Shown here piece after piece: positions 51,844 through 54,077 of a stretch of 54,077 bases of DNA. The DNA is from Paludibacteraceae bacterium (lineage in GTDB: Bacteria; Bacteroidota; Bacteroidia; Bacteroidales; Paludibacteraceae): assembly GCA_017447875.1 (NCBI GenBank), contig JAFSMP010000030.1, positions 1 to 54,077 on the forward strand. Direction: 5' to 3'. The first letter of the stretch is position 1. Every line of letters starts with the position of its first letter. A model generated the notes under the pieces. That model did no database searches. It saw nothing but the letters and a program-made list of their open reading frames with translations, and had not been told where the DNA came from. The position numbers were made by a program, and so were the translations under genes.

Positions 51844-52146
51844 ATGCCAAAGATTTTTGAATATTTCGGATTTGTCTTTTTCTTCTATTCGAATGAACAT
51901 GAGCCTATTCATGTGCATGTCACCCATAAAGGATGTCAAAGTATTTTTGAACTTATTATGGATAATGGTGTTTTGGTAGAGATCCGAGTTCGCGAGAAGG
52001 CAGGGGAAGAACCGTTGTCATCCAAGGATCAAAAGACAGCCGAGGAATTTATTCGGAAATATAGCAAGAATATCATTACAAAATGGATTAAATTCTTCGT
52101 ATTGAGGCAAGCAGTAAAAAGTACAACCATTAAAACCAAATTATAA
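51844..52146 (+). CDS. DUF4160 domain protein
   Basis: A 100-residue protein with the DUF4160 pattern: MPKIFEYFGFVFFFYSNEH followed by EPIHVHV, then a basic C-terminal half (KWIKFFVLRQAVKSTTIK). DUF4160 genes are habitually paired with DUF2442 genes, an arrangement proposed to be toxin-antitoxin-like, though the activity is not demonstrated to my knowledge. The ATG at 51844 fits the promoter; two bases separate it from the partner. Confidence 0.87.
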   Translation: MPKIFEYFGFVFFFYSNEHEPIHVHVTHKGCQSIFELIMDNGVLVEIRVREKAGEEPLSSKDQKTAEEFIRKYSKNIITKWIKFFVLRQAVKSTTIKTKL

Positions 52147-52148
52147 CT

Positions 52149-52403
52149 ATGAGCAGACTTTGTATAATAGGAGCAAAAGACGCGGGTAACTGTACTGTGG
52201 ATTTGCAGTTTAGCGACCAAACGACCCGCCGAGTGGATATAGGTGACTTCATCCGTCGTCACCCTCATCCGCAGTACAATAAGTATCTTGACCCTCGTAA
52301 TTTTCGCCGTTTTGAGATAGAAGACGGAAATATAGTGTGGGGCAAGAGTTGGGATTTGGTATTCCCGGTAGAACAGTTACACGCAGGTGTAATTGAAGGT
52401 TAG
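52149..52403 (+). CDS. DUF2442 domain protein
   Basis: An 84-residue protein with the DUF2442 core: LQFSDQTTRRVDIGDFIRRH, then NKYLDPRNFRRFEIEDGNIV and a final WGKSWDLVFPVEQLH. It is the usual partner of DUF4160. The pair is enclosed by direct repeats and followed 43 bases later by a tRNA gene. Confidence 0.88.
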   Translation: MSRLCIIGAKDAGNCTVDLQFSDQTTRRVDIGDFIRRHPHPQYNKYLDPRNFRRFEIEDGNIVWGKSWDLVFPVEQLHAGVIEG

Positions 52404-52420
52404 TACTATCCAGGTCTGAC

Positions 52421-52443
52421 CTCACCGACAGCGTAAAAAGCGG
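52421..52443 (+). repeat. Direct repeat flanking the DUF4160/DUF2442 pair, right copy
   Basis: CTCACCGACAGCGTAAAAA plus GCGG, ending three bases before the tRNA gene. Together with 51712-51735 it brackets the gene pair and its promoter, as att-like or transposition footprints would. Confidence 0.75.
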
Positions 52444-52446
52444 GAA

Positions 52447-52520
52447 GGGGTATTAGCTCATCTGGCTAGAGCGCGACACTGGCAGTGTCGAGGTGGGGAG
52501 TTCGAGTCTCCCATGCTCCA
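52447..52520 (+). tRNA. tRNA-Ala (anticodon GGC)
   Basis: A complete cloverleaf of 74 bases: acceptor GGGGTAT/ATGCTCC, D arm GCTC/GAGC, anticodon arm CGACA/TGTCG around CTGGCAG (anticodon GGC, for GCC and GCU), T arm GGGAG/CTCCC with loop TTCGAGT, discriminator A. The acceptor has a G3-U70 wobble pair, the main identity element for alanyl-tRNA synthetase. CCA is not encoded. The following 52521-52740 holds no gene I can support, only a few imperfect inverted repeats around 52588-52615. Confidence 0.96.
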
Positions 52521-52740
52521 CATAGGAGACTGCGGTTCTTAGCCCCAAGGGCACGATTATCTCGAGTCCGCTATCGCGAATATCCAATTGTGAACACACT
52601 GCGTTCCCAATTAAACTGGAGCCAATATCGTTCGCAATTCAAATTCCGTCCCCTCTCCAAGACGTTAAACCCGGAGCAATGTAGGCTCTGTCCCGCATAT
52701 ATGACCGATTAAAAAATATCAAATCAACCAACCACCGCCT

Positions 52741-53774
52741 ATGGCAGACAAAACAGTAAATATACAAGCATCAACACCTGTAGAGAAAGAAAAAGACTTT
52801 CGTCAGGTGCATGATATTGTTGTTTTCCATCGTTCTGAAGTAGCTCGAAAAGTGAATACCGAGATGCTTCAAATGGCTTGGGAAATCGGACAATATATAT
52901 CCGCTCGTATCAAGTCTGCCGGTTGGGGAGCTAAGGTGGTAGATGAACTATCGGAGTACCTGCAGCAGCAAGAACCCGGTAGCAGAGGATTTGGAAGGCG
53001 CAACTTGTATAACATGGTGACTTTCTATGATAAATACAGCACGCCGGAGTTCTGTGAGATAGCCAAATCGTTAACCAACAGCCTTTTTGTGCAGCACAAG
53101 ACGCAATCTGAAATTGTGCAGATGCCGTCTGCACAAATAGAGAATTTGGAAATTATGCAGATGCCGTCTGCACAAATGGAATTCGCTCCGTTACCGTCTA
53201 TCCTTACCATTACCACTTTCTCTAACCATTTGGAGATACTCAACCGCACACATAGTTACCAAGAGGCAGTTTTCTATATGCTTTATGCCGCTCAGCAGCA
53301 GTTGACAACTAATGAGTTACGACGCACTATTGTCACGCAGACTTACGGCAGTATTATGAGCAAAGAGAAACAGTATACGCCTGCAATGTTGTCACAATAC
53401 CCGGGCGCGTCGTTCTTGTTGAAGGACAGGCTGATTCTTGATTTCCTGAACCTGCCGCAAAACGTCACTTTGCTGTCCATGCCAAAGGCGATTCCATGCT
53501 TCCAAAAATCAAAGACGGAGATATCTGTATCTTTGAATGGTATACAGCCGGTTCGCGCGAAGGAGAAATTGTTCTCACGCAAAGTGGCGAGTACGATTCC
53601 GAATACGGAGGACGTTACACCATCAAACGCTATCACAGCGAGAAGACCGTTACCGATGAAGGCTGGCAACATGCTTCCGTCCAACTCCTCCCGCTTAATA
53701 AAGATTACGAACCCATAGAGTTGGATGAGTTTGGAGAATATCGGACTATCGGAATATTCAAATGCACTTTGTAA
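52741..53774 (+). pseudogene. Chimeric pseudogene: YhcG/DUF1016 N-terminal part joined to an S24-peptidase C-terminal part
   Basis: From 52741 to about 53455 the frame codes the DUF1016 N-terminal domain of YhcG-type nucleases (VNTEMLQMAWEIGQYISARI, GRRNLYNMVTFYDKY, SNHLEILNRTHSYQEAVFYM, FLLKDRLILDFLNLP). The C-terminal PD-(D/E)XK nuclease domain is missing. From about 53454 a different frame (mod 0) codes an S24/LexA-like segment: HFAVHAKGDSMLPKIKDGD, then a WYTAGSREGEIVLTQ strand and a GRYTIKRYHSEK segment with the Ser and Lys expected for the peptidase dyad, ending at 53774. The first frame reads on as nonsense to 53718. A deletion joining two genes out of frame explains this. Confidence 0.8.
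53110..53177 (+). repeat. In-frame 29-base repeat with palindromic core
   Basis: GAAATTGTGCAGATGCCGTC... at 53110-53138 and 53149-53177 (28 of 29 bases identical, period 39 = 13 codons). Each has the palindrome TGCAGATGCCGTCTGCA and codes E-I-x-QMPSAQ in the linker of the DUF1016 protein. Confidence 0.85.
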
Positions 53775-53817
53775 TAGCCTTCATCGAAAATGATGATTAA
53801 ACCAATGAAATAATCCT

Positions 53818-53851
53818 AACGCGCCTCAATGAGGCGCGTTGCTTTTTATTT
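53818..53851 (+). terminator. Strong intrinsic terminator
   Basis: A perfect 10-base stem AACGCGCCTC/GAGGCGCGTT with a three-base loop (AAT), followed by GCTTTTTATTT. It ends transcription from the chimeric gene. Confidence 0.95.
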
Positions 53852-53896
53852 GAGATAAAGCAGATTATTATTCCTTTTTCTTTTTCTGTGAAAAAT

Positions 53897-53927
53897 TTGG
53901 TTATTTCAGATTTTTGCTGTACCTTTG
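53897..53927 (+). promoter_or_regulatory. Promoter near the right edge
   Basis: TTGG (53897-53900), 19 bases, TACCTTTG (53920-53927). It reads rightward into a repeat array and off the window; no coding region is visible after it. Confidence 0.7.
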
Positions 53928-53940
53928 CAGAAAATTTGTC

Positions 53941-54075
53941 TTTTCCTAAATTTAGTAGACATTTTTTTTGTTAGTTTTCTACGTCAGTAGACATTTGTCC
54001 TAATTTCATAGACATGTTACTGTCATTTCAGACATATTCCTAATATCTTAGTCGCTTTCCTATAAATTTAGACAT
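53941..54075. repeat. Degenerate tandem array, 20-22 base units ending in AGACAT
   Basis: Units end at 53962, 53994, 54015, 54035, 54055 and 54075; most close with AGACAT and contain CCTAA-TTT. The last four follow one another at 21, 20, 20 and 20 bases. Read on the other strand each begins ATGTCT. The array starts just after a promoter and may continue outside the window. Confidence 0.65.
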
Positions 54076-54077
54076 CA

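Noticed and set aside
52588-52615. Second tRNA or tRNA fragment after tRNA-Ala
   Set aside because: A TCGAGTCC word and inverted repeats are present, but no cloverleaf can be drawn.
53110-53177. CRISPR array
   Set aside because: Only two copies with a 10-base spacer inside a reading frame; no cas genes are present in the window.
53941-54077. CRISPR array at the right edge
   Set aside because: The units are contiguous and degenerate, without constant repeats separated by unique spacers.

Overview
The window reads as a chromosomal segment of an uncultured Bacteroidales-type bacterium. Evidence: thirteen promoters of the Bacteroidetes form (TTG, 19 bases, TAnnTTTG), marker families typical of the phylum (DUF3276, DUF4494, DUF4252, DUF2764, a TonB/barrel protein with an N-terminal carboxypeptidase-like domain, glycine-lipid synthases GlsB/GlsA) and almost no Shine-Dalgarno sequences. 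I cannot name genus or species from the sequence alone.

Layout. 1-1230: end of a zinc/cation CDF exporter, a GC- and GA-rich repeat tract, and the 3' half only of a 5S rRNA with its terminator. 1247-3298: leftward DNA-repair operon (TIGR04076/winged-helix fusion, uracil-DNA-glycosylase-like protein, Ogt, small GNAT). 3361-4714: orphan vsr, a broken DNA-binding gene, and three copies of a hairpin repeat. 4712-13902: AT-rich defence operon read leftward: micro-ORF, PD-(D/E)XK nuclease/SF1 helicase, a four-gene Wadjet-like SMC system (jetA-jetB-jetC-jetD), a MutT hydrolase and a 48-residue cysteine-rich DUF6485 protein, joined by overlaps or very short gaps. 14069-18717: an unknown small protein, then an ECF sigma, anti-sigma, DUF4252, outer-membrane barrel operon.

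19335-25986: flavodoxin-like reductase, YqeY, and a tripartite RND efflux operon. 26118-35895: V-type ATPase operon (E, DUF2764, A, B, D, I, K), whose K subunit keeps the sodium-binding residues, followed by fabD, pfkA and a periplasmic acid phosphatase. 35899-48204: a tight leftward run of 14 genes from nusB through yajC, ybbR, a DegT aminotransferase, rpoN, PAP2, DUF4105, a degenerate phosphatase, DUF4494, glsA, glsB, yggS, a HAD phosphatase and an SDR. 48392-51694: DUF3276, then coaBC/omega/bamD leftward and a DUF2147 protein rightward. 51712-54077: a DUF4160/DUF2442 pair between direct repeats, tRNA-Ala(GGC), a chimeric YhcG/S24 pseudogene, a strong terminator, a promoter, and a degenerate 20-21 base repeat array that runs off the window.

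Three patterns cut across the genes. (1) Promoters often carry an extended -33 element close to TTTGCATATGTC. (2) In several places a terminator-like hairpin is physically overlapped with the next promoter. (3) Short tandem repeats occur at operon joints and also inside reading frames of at least eight otherwise unrelated genes. The strongest candidate for an under-described system is the SMC defence operon with its fused nuclease-helicase, MutT and cysteine-rich partner.
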